This document shows positions 7,336 through 15,903 of a stretch of DNA of 64,000 bases, one piece after another; the stretch's first letter is position 1, and each line of letters begins with the position of its first letter. A program made the translations under genes and the position numbers. The notes below the pieces were generated by a model. That model was given only the letters and a program-made list of their open reading frames with translations. It had not been told where the DNA came from and did not search any database. Source of the stretch: UBA8337 sp965658615 (GTDB lineage: Bacteria; Pseudomonadota; Alphaproteobacteria; RS24); assembly GCA_965658615.1 (NCBI GenBank), contig CBFHSX010000002.1, positions 1 to 64,000 on the forward strand, in the 5' to 3' direction.

Positions 7336-9323
7336 TAGCGCGCATCATCCGCGTCACTTGCCTCACCCGCATCAGGCGCGCTATCGCTTTCCGGCTCATT
7401 GCCGTCATGATTATCGCCAAGCTCGTCGGGCGCGGCGGGCAGCGCGTCACCGCCAAATGTGCTGACGGAAATAATATCGGCGCCGGGAAACGCCGTCAGA
7501 GCCGCTTTGACAAACGGGTCGGCGCGCGCTTCATCCTCGCGGCGTTCGGCGGCCGAGCGTTTCAGTGAACCAATGGTCGGCTTACCTTGTTCTTTCGACA
7601 GGGAAATCACCCAATTTTGGCCGGTCCAATCGCGCAATTTACGGGTTAAATCTTGGGCGATATTCTCCTGCCCTTCGGCCAGGCGAAATTCGATGCGCCC
7701 GGCCCGCGCGCCGCCTTGCGGCTGAAACGCCGCCGCTTCAAAGCCAACCAAATGCACACCATTTTCGAGCGCGTGCTTCAAGCCGATATCGCGCTTATCG
7801 GCCACCAGATCAATAACCGCTTGAAAATTCTGCAGCACCGGCGCCACGCTTTGCACGACCGGCGCGGCCTGCGCGCCGGCTAAAGACATGCTCGGCCCGC
7901 CCGATGCACCGCCTTGCGGTCCCGGACTGCCGATTGCCCCGGCTGATGGCGCAGCCCCGGCTGATGGCGCAGCCCCGGCTGAGGGCATATTCCCCGCAGA
8001 TGAAGCTGTCCCATTGGGCGCAGCAGCTGTGCCGGGCTGCGCGGTTTCATATTGCTTGATCAGCTCTTCCGGGCTCGGCATATCGGAAATATGCGCCAGG
8101 CGGATCAGCACCATTTCGGCCGCCGCTTTGGCGTTCATGGCGCGATTGACCTCATCATGTCCGGCCAGCAGCAATTGCCAAACGCGCGACAGGATGCGGG
8201 TCGAAAGTTTTTCTGCCGCCTCTTGCCCGCGCACCCGCAATTGCGCCGAAAATGCCACATCCTCTTGCGCCGCGGCGACAAATTTCAGCCGCGTCAGCCA
8301 ATGCGTCAGCTCGGCCAAATCGGCCAATATGGTGGCCGGGTCTGCCCCCATGGCATATTGCGCTTCAAATTCAGACAGCGCCGCCGTCACATCGCCGCGC
8401 AACAACATGTCGAACAGGTCAAAAACCCGCCCGCGATCGGCCAGCCCCAAAAGGCCGCGCATGGTTTCCTCATTCAGCGGCGTATCGCTATCCATATGCG
8501 CCAAAGCACGGTCGAGCAAAGACAGCGCGTCGCGCGCCGAGCCATCAGCCGCGCGCGCCACCAGCTTCAAAACGTCATCACCCAGCGCCACATTTTCGGC
8601 GGCGCAGGTTTTTTCGAGCAGCTTTTGCGTATCCGCCATGCCGAGGCGGCGAAGGTCAAATCTTTGGCACCGCGACAGCACCGTGACCGGCACTTGGCGA
8701 ATTTCCGTCGTCGCAAAAATAAATTTCACATAGGCGGGCGGCTCTTCCAGCGTCTTCAGCAGCCCGTTAAAGGCGGCCTTGGACAGCATGTGCACTTCGT
8801 CAATAATATAGACTTTATAACGCGCCGAAGCCGGCATATAGCGAACATTATCGATGATTTCGCGAATATCATTAATGCCGGTGCGCGAGGCGGCATCCAT
8901 TTCGATAACATCAACATGCGTGCCGTCCATAATGGCCGGGCAATGCGTGCCGTTCGCGCCCAGCGCCATGCTCGGCGCGTCCTGGCTATCCGTGTGATAA
9001 TTCAGCGCCCGCGCCAAAATGCGCGCCGTGGTCGTTTTGCCGACCCCGCGCACACCGGTCAGCATAAATGCATGCGCGATGCGGCCCGTATCAAAGGCGT
9101 TTTTCAGCGTTTGCACCATGGCCTCTTGGCCGATCAAATCGTCAAAATTGCGCGGGCGATATTTGCGCGCCAGCACTTTATAGCTGTCGCTGCTCTCGGC
9201 CTCGTTTTCGGCATCCGCATCGGCGAGCATGTCAAAGCCCGGCGCCTCATCGGAAAATTCCGGCGCTTCAACGGCTTCTTCTGCACCGTCAAAATCCTGA
9301 TTTTCCGTCTCGTCCGATGTCAT
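7335..9323 (-). CDS. dnaX: DNA polymerase III subunit gamma/tau
   Basis: A 662-residue clamp-loader ATPase. Residues 1-45 are an acidic Glu/Asp extension not found in E. coli. The AAA+ core follows with SYKVLARKYRPRNFDDLIGQ, Walker A GVRGVGKT (90-97), Walker B IIDEVHML (163-170) and sensor-1 FATTE. The zinc module that normally has four cysteines between Walker A and EMDAASRT retains only Cys128. An Ala/Gly/Pro/Ser-rich linker at about 445-490 contains a short DNA repeat, then the tau C-terminal domain. I saw no obvious slippery heptamer for making gamma by frameshift. The SRP RNA gene lies immediately upstream on the same strand. Confidence 0.95.
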   Translation of the reverse strand: MTSDETENQDFDGAEEAVEAPEFSDEAPGFDMLADADAENEAESSDSYKVLARKYRPRNFDDLIGQEAMVQTLKNAFDTGRIAHAFMLTGVRGVGKTTTARILARALNYHTDSQDAPSMALGANGTHCPAIMDGTHVDVIEMDAASRTGINDIREIIDNVRYMPASARYKVYIIDEVHMLSKAAFNGLLKTLEEPPAYVKFIFATTEIRQVPVTVLSRCQRFDLRRLGMADTQKLLEKTCAAENVALGDDVLKLVARAADGSARDALSLLDRALAHMDSDTPLNEETMRGLLGLADRGRVFDLFDMLLRGDVTAALSEFEAQYAMGADPATILADLAELTHWLTRLKFVAAAQEDVAFSAQLRVRGQEAAEKLSTRILSRVWQLLLAGHDEVNRAMNAKAAAEMVLIRLAHISDMPSPEELIKQYETAQPGTAAAPNGTASSAGNMPSAGAAPSAGAAPSAGAIGSPGPQGGASGGPSMSLAGAQAAPVVQSVAPVLQNFQAVIDLVADKRDIGLKHALENGVHLVGFEAAAFQPQGGARAGRIEFRLAEGQENIAQDLTRKLRDWTGQNWVISLSKEQGKPTIGSLKRSAAERREDEARADPFVKAALTAFPGADIISVSTFGGDALPAAPDELGDNHDGNEPESDSAPDAGEASDADDAR
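7936..7989. repeat. 18-bp tandem repeat inside dnaX
   Basis: Three adjacent copies of an 18-base unit (GCCCCGGCTGATGGCGCA on the plus strand; two identical, the third with two changes) encode a Ser-Ala-Gly-Ala-Ala-Pro repeat in the DnaX linker. The unit is a multiple of three, so copy-number change would keep the frame. Confidence 0.85.
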
Positions 9324-9410
9324 AAACCCACGCTCGCTATCGTAAAACCCGGCTCATAAAGGGCCGCGCTTGTGGCCTCGTATCGACGATTAGCCTGCGC
9401 GGCGAATGAG

Positions 9411-9510
9411 GTGAGAGACTGGACAGGCAACCCGCAGCAAACTCGTTAGGGCTGCTTCCTTTCGGATCTGACCCGGTTGGCGAGGGATGCGTCCGCCGCC
9501 AATCTCTCCC
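9411..9510 (-). ncRNA. ffs: Small signal recognition particle RNA (4.5S-type)
   Basis: The minus strand carries the SRP RNA apical signature GGTCAGATCCGAAAGGAAGCAGCC (split here for length; plus-strand position about 9449-9474). The closing helix pairs GAGAGATTGG (9508-9499) with CCAGTCTCTC (9422-9413), including one G-U. The product would be about 100 nucleotides, typical of the small bacterial SRP RNA that binds Ffh. A TATAAA at 9520-9515 is well placed as the -10 element. The gene is 88 bases upstream of dnaX on the same strand, a common alphaproteobacterial location. Confidence 0.95.
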
Positions 9511-9637
9511 CTTCTTTATAGCAGAGCCGACGCGCCAGACCAGCCTTTTGCGGGGGGTGTGCGAAATATCTGGGGAAGCTCTTGCGGGCCACGCAGCGGC
9601 GTGGCAGGCTGGCGCAGAAATGCGAGGAGTTGTTGCA

Positions 9638-10576
9638 ATGGCGCTGGCCGAAAATCCCATCATGTTCACCAATAATCCGCTCGACCGCGCCGGCCATAGC
9701 CGTGGCGATGCTGACTGGCTGGCCGCGCAATTGGCCAGCGACACGGCACTTATCGTGCCGCTTTGGCAATTGCAGCCTTTGGTGCTGCCGGAGATTGCGC
9801 CCGGCGAAGGCCGCGATGTCGGCTGGTTGCCGAAAGCGGCGTTTGGCGAAGCTTGGACAGGCGATATGCTGGTCGTGTTTCTCGGCCTTAATCGCCGCGG
9901 CAAGCCGCTTTTTGCTGCCGATATCAGCCATATCAGCAGCCCTGAGGATATCGGCCCGTTCAAAGGCATGGGGCATTTCGAGGATTTGCGGGCGCTGGCG
10001 TCAGCCGGCGATATGCCGCGCACCGAGCTGGCCATTTTGGCGCAAGCCAAGGGCATGCTGGATTGGAATATGCGGCATCCGTTTTGCGCGCAATGCGGCA
10101 CACAAAGCCAGCTTGCCGAGGGCGGCTATAAACGCGTTTGCGGCTCTTGCGGCACGGAGCATTTTCCGCGCACCGACCCGGTGGTCATTATGCTGGCGAC
10201 GCATGGCGATGACTGCCTGCTGGGCCGCCAACGCGGTTGGCCCGACGGCATGATGAGCGCGCTGGCCGGGTTTATGGAACCGGGCGAATCGATCGAGGAA
10301 GCCGTGGCCCGCGAATTGCAGGAAGAAGCCGGTCTGGAAATTTCTTCGGTTACGTATCTCGGCACGCAGCCTTGGCCGTTTCCCGGCTCTTTAATGATCG
10401 GCTGCATGGCCGAGGCGAGCAATCGCGACATTACGGTGGATGAGGTGGAGCTGGAGGAAGCGCGCTGGGTCAGCCGCGCCGATATTCGCTCGTCCATGGC
10501 CGGTCAAGGCCCGCTCGGCGCGCCGCCGCCCATGGCCATTGCCTATCAGCTGATGAAAGCCTTTGCCGAGGGCTAG
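9638..10576 (+). CDS. nudC: NAD(+)/NADH diphosphatase (NudC-type Nudix hydrolase)
   Basis: A 312-residue NudC that hydrolyses NADH or NAD-capped RNA 5' ends. The zinc ribbon has Cys150, Cys153, Cys168 and Cys171 (FCAQCGT ... VCGSCGTEHFPR). The Nudix box GFMEPGESIEEAVARELQEEAG begins at about residue 211, followed by the NudC signature GTQPWPFPGSLM. The ATG at 9638 is preceded by GAGGAG at 9624-9629 with eight-base spacing, so the longer frame from 9548 is rejected. The stop TAG overlaps the pheA stop on the other strand within a shared CTAG. Confidence 0.94.
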   Translation: MALAENPIMFTNNPLDRAGHSRGDADWLAAQLASDTALIVPLWQLQPLVLPEIAPGEGRDVGWLPKAAFGEAWTGDMLVVFLGLNRRGKPLFAADISHISSPEDIGPFKGMGHFEDLRALASAGDMPRTELAILAQAKGMLDWNMRHPFCAQCGTQSQLAEGGYKRVCGSCGTEHFPRTDPVVIMLATHGDDCLLGRQRGWPDGMMSALAGFMEPGESIEEAVARELQEEAGLEISSVTYLGTQPWPFPGSLMIGCMAEASNRDITVDEVELEEARWVSRADIRSSMAGQGPLGAPPPMAIAYQLMKAFAEG

Positions 10577-11430
10577 CCCACCTCGCCTTGCGCCTCTTGC
10601 AAGGCGGCGCGTTCCGGTCCGGCGCGATAGACGCCCAGAATATCCATTTGCGAGCAATAAAACGCCAATTCCTCAAGCGCCAGACGCACGGACTCATCCT
10701 CCGGATGGCCCTCAATATCGGCATAAAATTGCGTCGCCATAAAGCCATTGGGCTGATAGCTCTCCAACTTGGTCATATTCACCTTATTGGTCGCAAAGCC
10801 ACCCAGCGCCTTATATAAAGCCGCCGGCACATTGCGCACACGAAACACGAAACTGGTTATCACATGCGGCTCATCCGGCTCGGCATCATCGGGCGTGGCC
10901 GACATGACCAAAAACCGCGTGGTGTTTTGCGCGCTGTCCTCAATATTTTCGCGCAGCACATCAAGTCCGTAAATCTCGGCCGCCAAGGATGAGGCAATGG
11001 CGGCATGACCCGGTGTTTTAGCCGCCGCCAAATCGCGCGCCGCACCGGCCGTATCGGCCGCCACTTGCGCCGTCAGGTCCAATTCACCAATGACATTGCG
11101 GCATTGGCCGAGCGCCATTTCATGGCTGTGCACATGGGTCAGCTCGCTCTCTTTTGTACCGGGCAGGGCCAGCAGGCAATGGTTCACGCGCATGAAATAT
11201 TCGCCGACAATATAAAGTTTCGAGCCGGGCAGCAGGCGGTGAATATCGGCCACGCGACCGGCCACCGTGTTTTCGACCGGCATCATGGCCAAAGCCGCCT
11301 CGCCCGAACGCAGCGCAGCAAAAGCCTTATCGAATGTGTCGCAAGGCAGCGCCTCCATATCCGGGAATTGCGTATGGCAGGCAATATGCGAATTGGCACC
11401 CAGTTCACCCTGAAATGCGATTTTGACCAT
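10573..11430 (-). CDS. pheA: Prephenate dehydratase (monofunctional, with ACT domain)
   Basis: A 285-residue enzyme converting prephenate to phenylpyruvate for phenylalanine synthesis. The dehydratase core includes IAFQGELGANSH, MMPVENTVAG and the catalytic NTTRF near residue 170. The C-terminal ACT domain carries the phenylalanine-sensing stretch AALYKALGGFATNKVNMTKLESY (in two overlapping parts, residues about 205-227), indicating feedback control by phenylalanine. No chorismate mutase domain is present, as usual in alphaproteobacteria. Its ATG overlaps the kdsB stop by one base (TAATG). Confidence 0.95.
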   Translation of the reverse strand: MVKIAFQGELGANSHIACHTQFPDMEALPCDTFDKAFAALRSGEAALAMMPVENTVAGRVADIHRLLPGSKLYIVGEYFMRVNHCLLALPGTKESELTHVHSHEMALGQCRNVIGELDLTAQVAADTAGAARDLAAAKTPGHAAIASSLAAEIYGLDVLRENIEDSAQNTTRFLVMSATPDDAEPDEPHVITSFVFRVRNVPAALYKALGGFATNKVNMTKLESYQPNGFMATQFYADIEGHPEDESVRLALEELAFYCSQMDILGVYRAGPERAALQEAQGEVG

Positions 11431-12179
11431 TACACGTCCCCGTTTTGTCTTTCTTGCACGACGCGTTCAGCATGCGCCAGATCATCAGCCGTATCAACGC
11501 CGACCGGTACTGTGTCTGCCACCGCCGCCGCGATGCTCATGCCGGCTTCCAGCGCGCGCAATTGCTCAAGCCGCTCGCGCGTCTCGAGCGGCGATGGCGG
11601 CAGCGAGACAAATTTATCCAGCGCCGCGCGCGTATAGCCGTAAATGCCGATATGGTGATAAAGCGGGCCCTCGCCGGTCGGCGCGGTGGCACGGGTGAAA
11701 TACAGCGCCCGGCCCCTATCTGGCCCGCGCATCGACAAAACCGCTTTCACCACATTCGGATTATCGCGCTCGGCAGCTTGCGTAATCTCACAGACCAGTG
11801 TCGACATATCATGGCCGTCCAGCACGTCGAGTGTGGTGCGGACCAAAGCCGGGTCAAGCGTCGGCAGGTCGCCTTGCAGATTGATAATCGCATCATGCGC
11901 GCCGTCCGGGTCGACGGTTTGAAGCGCGGCGTGGATGCGATCAGAGCCCGAGGGCAGCGCCGGGTTGGTCAATACCGCCTCGCCGCCTTGTGCGGTGACC
12001 GCATCGATAATTTCTTGCTCGGCCCCGGCCACCACAACGCGACCGCAGCCGGCCGCCATGGCGCATTGCCAAACGCGGACAATCATCGGCACGCCGTCAA
12101 TCAGCGCCAGCGGCTTATTGGGCAGACGCGTCGACGCCAAGCGCGCCGGAATGAGCGTAATCGGGTTTTGTGCAGCCAT
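11430..12179 (-). CDS. kdsB: 3-deoxy-manno-octulosonate cytidylyltransferase
   Basis: A 249-residue enzyme that activates Kdo as CMP-Kdo for lipopolysaccharide inner core synthesis. It has the nucleotidyltransferase start LIPARLASTRLPNKPL, the LPSGSDRIHAAL segment, NLQGDLP, and the late HHIGIYGYTRAALDKF. The ATG at 12179 was chosen over the TTG one codon upstream because AGGG lies about eight bases before it. Presence of kdsB implies a Gram-negative outer membrane with Kdo. It is divergent from the cytochrome c gene. Confidence 0.96.
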   Translation of the reverse strand: MAAQNPITLIPARLASTRLPNKPLALIDGVPMIVRVWQCAMAAGCGRVVVAGAEQEIIDAVTAQGGEAVLTNPALPSGSDRIHAALQTVDPDGAHDAIINLQGDLPTLDPALVRTTLDVLDGHDMSTLVCEITQAAERDNPNVVKAVLSMRGPDRGRALYFTRATAPTGEGPLYHHIGIYGYTRAALDKFVSLPPSPLETRERLEQLRALEAGMSIAAAVADTVPVGVDTADDLAHAERVVQERQNGDV

Positions 12180-12211
12180 CAAACAGCCCTAAAAAAACTT
12201 ACCATTCATGT

Positions 12212-12250
12212 GTCGCATAGATTGCGACTCACGCTTTCTTTTCCTAATCT
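12212..12250 (+). promoter_or_regulatory. Cytochrome c promoter with overlapping palindrome
   Basis: TTGCGA (12222-12227) and TAATCT (12245-12250) are exactly 17 bases apart, upstream of the cytochrome gene. A perfect inverted repeat GTCGCA-tagat-TGCGAC (12212-12228) overlaps the -35 box, the usual position of a repressor operator. No regulator gene is adjacent. Confidence 0.5.
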
Positions 12251-12341
12251 GTGCGACGCTACGCCGCAAGCCTAAAGACGCGGAAAAGCGTATGGTGCGG
12301 CCAATTTTAATCGTCCCATCAGGCAGATTTTGGGGGAAATC

Positions 12342-12857
12342 ATGGATAGTTTTGAGCTTAATAAAATTGCAGGTGCAGTCTTGTTCACCCTGCTTGTTTA
12401 TCTTGGCGTGCAAAATCTGGGCGGCGTCATGTTTGCGACCGAACCGGCTGACCCGACCGCCTATGTGGTTGAAGGCGTCGAAGAAGAAGGCGCGGTGGCG
12501 GCGGTTGCGGCGGTTGTTGAAGAAGTATCCATCACCGAATTGCTGCAAACCGCCTCGGTTGAAAAAGGCGCGAAAGTCGCCAAAAAATGCGTTTCCTGCC
12601 ATAGCTTTGACGCCGGTGGCGCCAATAAAATCGGCCCGGCCCTGTATGGCGTTGTCGATCGCGGCATTGGCCAACATGGTGGCTTCAACTATTCCGGCGC
12701 ACTGGCCGGCAAGGACGGCGCCTGGGATTATGACGCGCTGAACGGCTTTTTGGAAAATCCGAAAAAATGGGCAGCCGGCACGAATATGGCTTTTGCCGGT
12801 CTCCGCAAAGCCAAGGACCGCGCCAATATTATTGCCTATCTCGACAGTCTGAAATAA
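12342..12857 (+). CDS. Membrane-anchored class I cytochrome c (CycM/c552-like)
   Basis: A 171-residue protein with an uncleaved N-terminal membrane anchor (IAGAVLFTLLVYLGV, about residues 8-22), an Ala/Val/Glu-rich linker (about 45-65), then one c-type haem domain. The haem site is KKCVSCHS and the distal Met ligand is probably in GTNMAF. This architecture matches membrane cytochromes that carry electrons from the bc1 complex to terminal oxidases in alphaproteobacteria. GGGGGA precedes the ATG at 12342. Gene order with kdsB and pheA is conserved in related bacteria, which supports the CycM-like call. Confidence 0.9.
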   Translation: MDSFELNKIAGAVLFTLLVYLGVQNLGGVMFATEPADPTAYVVEGVEEEGAVAAVAAVVEEVSITELLQTASVEKGAKVAKKCVSCHSFDAGGANKIGPALYGVVDRGIGQHGGFNYSGALAGKDGAWDYDALNGFLENPKKWAAGTNMAFAGLRKAKDRANIIAYLDSLK

Positions 12858-12875
12858 GTCCGTCACATCCTTATC

Positions 12876-12912
12876 AAAAGCCGCGCTTTGCTTGTGCTTA
12901 GCGCGGCTTTTT
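12876..12912 (+). terminator. Rho-independent terminator after cytochrome c
   Basis: An 11-base-pair stem (AAAAGCCGCGC / GCGCGGCTTTT) with a 14-base loop ends in a run of T. It lies 18 bases after the cytochrome stop, so yejA downstream needs its own promoter. Confidence 0.9.
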
Positions 12913-12950
12913 GCTTCATTAGGCTAGCCCTAACCCGAAATGGAGTGCTC

Positions 12951-14735
12951 ATGTCTCGCCTCGCCATAAGCTTGTTCCTCGCCTTTTCCGCCCTCGCTGC
13001 GCCAATCAGCGTGAACGCCAAGGATTGGCAACACGGATTGTCGCTCTTCGGCGCGCCCGAAATGGCGCCCGGTTTCGCGCATTTTCCTTATGTGAAAAAA
13101 GACGCGCCGCAAGGCGGTAGCGTCAAAATCGCCGCCATTGGGGCGTTTGACAATCTCAATCAATTTACCATTAAGGGCAGCGCCGCCAGCGGTTTGGGGC
13201 TTATTCATGACACGCTCATGACCCCCTCAATGGATGAGGCGAGCGCCGCCTATGGGCTGATTGCCGAGGCGGTGGCGCATCCGGCGGATTACTCCTCCGT
13301 CAGTTTCAAATTGCGCAAAGCCGCGACCTTTTCAGACGGCAGCCCGATCACCACAGAGGATGTCGCTTTCTCGCTCACCGCGCTTAAAAAAGCGCACCCT
13401 TTCTATCGCGCCTATTACCGCGATGTTGTCGGCTATGATATTGCAAGCCCGCATGAAATAACCTTTCGTTTCGGACAAAAGGGCAATCGAGAACTGCCCA
13501 GTATTGTCGGGCAATTGCCGATTTTAAAAAAGGATTATTGGAATGCTGAGGGCCGCTCGCTGGCCGATACGACGCTGGATGTGCCGCCCGGCTCCGGCCC
13601 TTACACGATTGAAAAAGTCGATACGGGCCGTGCCATCACCTATCGCCGCCGCGCCGATTATTGGGCCAAGGGGCTGAACGTCAATATTGGCAAAAACAAT
13701 ATTGAGCGCATTACTTATGTCTATTTCGGCGATGATACGGTCGCCTTTGAGGCGTTGAAAGCCGGCGAGGTTGATTATCGGCGCGAGTTTTCCTCGCGCG
13801 TTTGGGCAACGGGTTATGATTTCGAGGCGGTGAAAACCGGCCGTATGACAAAGGAGACAGTGGCGCTCAACAACCCGTCCGGCATGCAGGGCTTTGTCTT
13901 TAATTTGCGGCGCGCGCGCTTTGACGACATCCATGTGCGCGAAGCTTTGAATTGGGCCTATGATTTCGAATGGACCAAGAAAAACCTGTTTTACGGCCAA
14001 TATGCCCGTACCGGCTCGTTTTTTCAGGGTTCCGAACTGGCCGCCACGGGGGCCCCGTCACAAGCCGAGCTGGCGCTTCTCGAGCCCTTGCGCGGACAAG
14101 TGCCGGATAAGGTATTTGCGCCCGTGTTCCAAAATCCGGTGACGGATGGCAGCGGCAATATTCGCACCCATTTGCGCAAAGCCCGGGCACTTTTGGAAAA
14201 GGCCGGCTGGCGTATTATCGACGGCAAGCTCGAAAAAGACGGTCAGCCCTTCACCATTGAATTTTTGCTGGTGCAGCCGGCCTTTGAGCGCATTGTCGCG
14301 CCCTATATCAAAAACCTCGCCAAGCTGGGCATTGACGCCAAGATGCGGACAATTGACCCGACGCAATATCAAAACCGCGTCACCAATTATGATTATGACG
14401 CCATTGTTATGAGCTTTGGCCAATCCTTATCGCCGGGCAATGAGCAGCGCGATTATTGGTCCAGCGCGGCGGCGGATCGGCCGGGCGGGCGCAATTATAT
14501 CGGCATTAAAGACCCGGCGGTTGACGCGCTGGTCGAGCAATTAATCTTTGCCAAATCGCGCAGCGCGCTGATTACCGCCACGCGGGCGCTTGATCGTGTG
14601 CTCATCGCCAATCATTTCGTCATGCCGCAATGGCACGCGCCGAAAGAGCGCCTTGCTTATTGGCAGGGTCTGTCGCGCCCCGACCCGATGCCGAAATACG
14701 GGCTTGGCTTTCCGACCATTTGGTGGAAAGACTAG
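12951..14735 (+). CDS. yejA: Peptide ABC transporter periplasmic binding protein (YejA-like)
   Basis: A 594-residue family-5 solute-binding protein with a signal peptide (MSRLAISLFLAFSALAAPISVNA). Early LFGAPEMAPGFAHFPYV and DAPQGGSVKIAAIGAFDNLN are characteristic of YejA, which feeds oligopeptides (and microcin C in E. coli) to YejBEF. GGAG five bases before the ATG at 12951 decides the start. It is the first gene of a complete yejABEF set, all on the plus strand. Confidence 0.9.
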   Translation: MSRLAISLFLAFSALAAPISVNAKDWQHGLSLFGAPEMAPGFAHFPYVKKDAPQGGSVKIAAIGAFDNLNQFTIKGSAASGLGLIHDTLMTPSMDEASAAYGLIAEAVAHPADYSSVSFKLRKAATFSDGSPITTEDVAFSLTALKKAHPFYRAYYRDVVGYDIASPHEITFRFGQKGNRELPSIVGQLPILKKDYWNAEGRSLADTTLDVPPGSGPYTIEKVDTGRAITYRRRADYWAKGLNVNIGKNNIERITYVYFGDDTVAFEALKAGEVDYRREFSSRVWATGYDFEAVKTGRMTKETVALNNPSGMQGFVFNLRRARFDDIHVREALNWAYDFEWTKKNLFYGQYARTGSFFQGSELAATGAPSQAELALLEPLRGQVPDKVFAPVFQNPVTDGSGNIRTHLRKARALLEKAGWRIIDGKLEKDGQPFTIEFLLVQPAFERIVAPYIKNLAKLGIDAKMRTIDPTQYQNRVTNYDYDAIVMSFGQSLSPGNEQRDYWSSAAADRPGGRNYIGIKDPAVDALVEQLIFAKSRSALITATRALDRVLIANHFVMPQWHAPKERLAYWQGLSRPDPMPKYGLGFPTIWWKD

Positions 14736-14796
14736 CTTGTCGCGCGGCCAACTCATGGCATAATTCAGCCGCAGACTTTAGGGAGTGCCGCTGCTT

Positions 14797-15903
14797 ATGA
14801 GCGCCTATATTCTTCGCCGCCTTTTACTGATGGTGCCGACCATTATCGGCATTATGGCGATCAGCTTTGCGATTGTGCAATTCGCGCCGGGCGGGCCGGT
14901 GGAACGGGTGATTGCGCAGTTGCAGGGCCATGATGTCGGCGCCACATCGCGCTTTTCCTCCACCGCTGATGGTGGCGCGCAAAGCCTGCAAGGCGGCGCC
15001 AGCGAGGCCGCATCCTCTACCTATCGCGGCGCGCAAGGGCTGGACCCGGAATTTATCGCCGAGCTGGAAGCCCAATTCGGTTTCGACAAGCCGGTGCATG
15101 AACGGTTTTTCAAAATGCTGTGGGATTATGCGCGCTTTGATTTCGGGGAAAGCTATTATCGCGATGTCGCCGTTATCGATTTAATCAAAGAGAAGCTGCC
15201 CGTCTCCATCACGCTGGGTCTATGGACGACGCTCCTGACCTATCTCATCTCCATTCCCTTGGGCATTGCCAAAGCGCGGCGCGACGGCTCGGCTTTTGAT
15301 GTCTGGACATCGGGCGTCATTATTGTCGGCTATGCGATACCGGGTTTTCTCTTCGCCGTGATGTTGATTGTTTTATTTGCCGGCGGTTCATATTTTGACT
15401 GGTTTCCGTTGCGCGGCCTGACCTCGGATAATTTTGACGAGCTGAGCTTTGGCGGGCAAATCGTCGATTATCTCTGGCATATTTTCCTGCCGGTTTTGGC
15501 GCTGTCGATTTCGGGTTTTGCCACCACCTCGCTTTTGACCAAAAACGCCTTTCTGGATGAGATCCGCAAACAATATGTCGTCACGGCGCGGGCCAAGGGG
15601 CTGGCCGAAAACCGCGTGCTATACGGCCATATTTTCCGCAATGCCATGCTGATTGTGATTGCCGGTTTTCCGGGCGCTTTTATCGGTGCGTTTTTCACCG
15701 GCTCGCTGCTGATTGAGACGATTTTCTCGCTCGATGGGCTGGGGCTATTATCCTATGAGAGCATTATCAATCGCGATTATCCGGTGGTTTTCGCCTCACT
15801 TTATATTTTCGGCCTGATCGGCCTCGTCGTCACACTGATTTCCGACCTGACCTATATGTGGGTCGACCCGCGCATTGATTTTGCCGCGCAAGGGGGTGGG
15901 TGA
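14797..15903 (+). CDS. yejB: Peptide ABC transporter permease (YejB-like)
   Basis: A 368-residue inner-membrane permease of the DppB/OppB type. The start MSAYILRRLLLMVPTIIGIMAISF is a membrane segment followed by the typical FAPGGPVE. A long periplasmic loop (about 45-100) rich in Ser/Gly/Ala follows. The EAA loop is seen in VVTARAKGLAENRVLYGHIFRNAML. The ATG at 14797 is preceded by AGGGAG; the GTG at 14785 would overlap that site. The stop overlaps the yejE start by one base (TGATG). Confidence 0.9.
   Translation: MSAYILRRLLLMVPTIIGIMAISFAIVQFAPGGPVERVIAQLQGHDVGATSRFSSTADGGAQSLQGGASEAASSTYRGAQGLDPEFIAELEAQFGFDKPVHERFFKMLWDYARFDFGESYYRDVAVIDLIKEKLPVSITLGLWTTLLTYLISIPLGIAKARRDGSAFDVWTSGVIIVGYAIPGFLFAVMLIVLFAGGSYFDWFPLRGLTSDNFDELSFGGQIVDYLWHIFLPVLALSISGFATTSLLTKNAFLDEIRKQYVVTARAKGLAENRVLYGHIFRNAMLIVIAGFPGAFIGAFFTGSLLIETIFSLDGLGLLSYESIINRDYPVVFASLYIFGLIGLVVTLISDLTYMWVDPRIDFAAQGGG

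Noticed and set aside
8052..9359. 435-codon plus-strand frame opposite dnaX
   Set aside because: Antisense to dnaX with no family similarity; the dnaX motifs are complete on the other strand.
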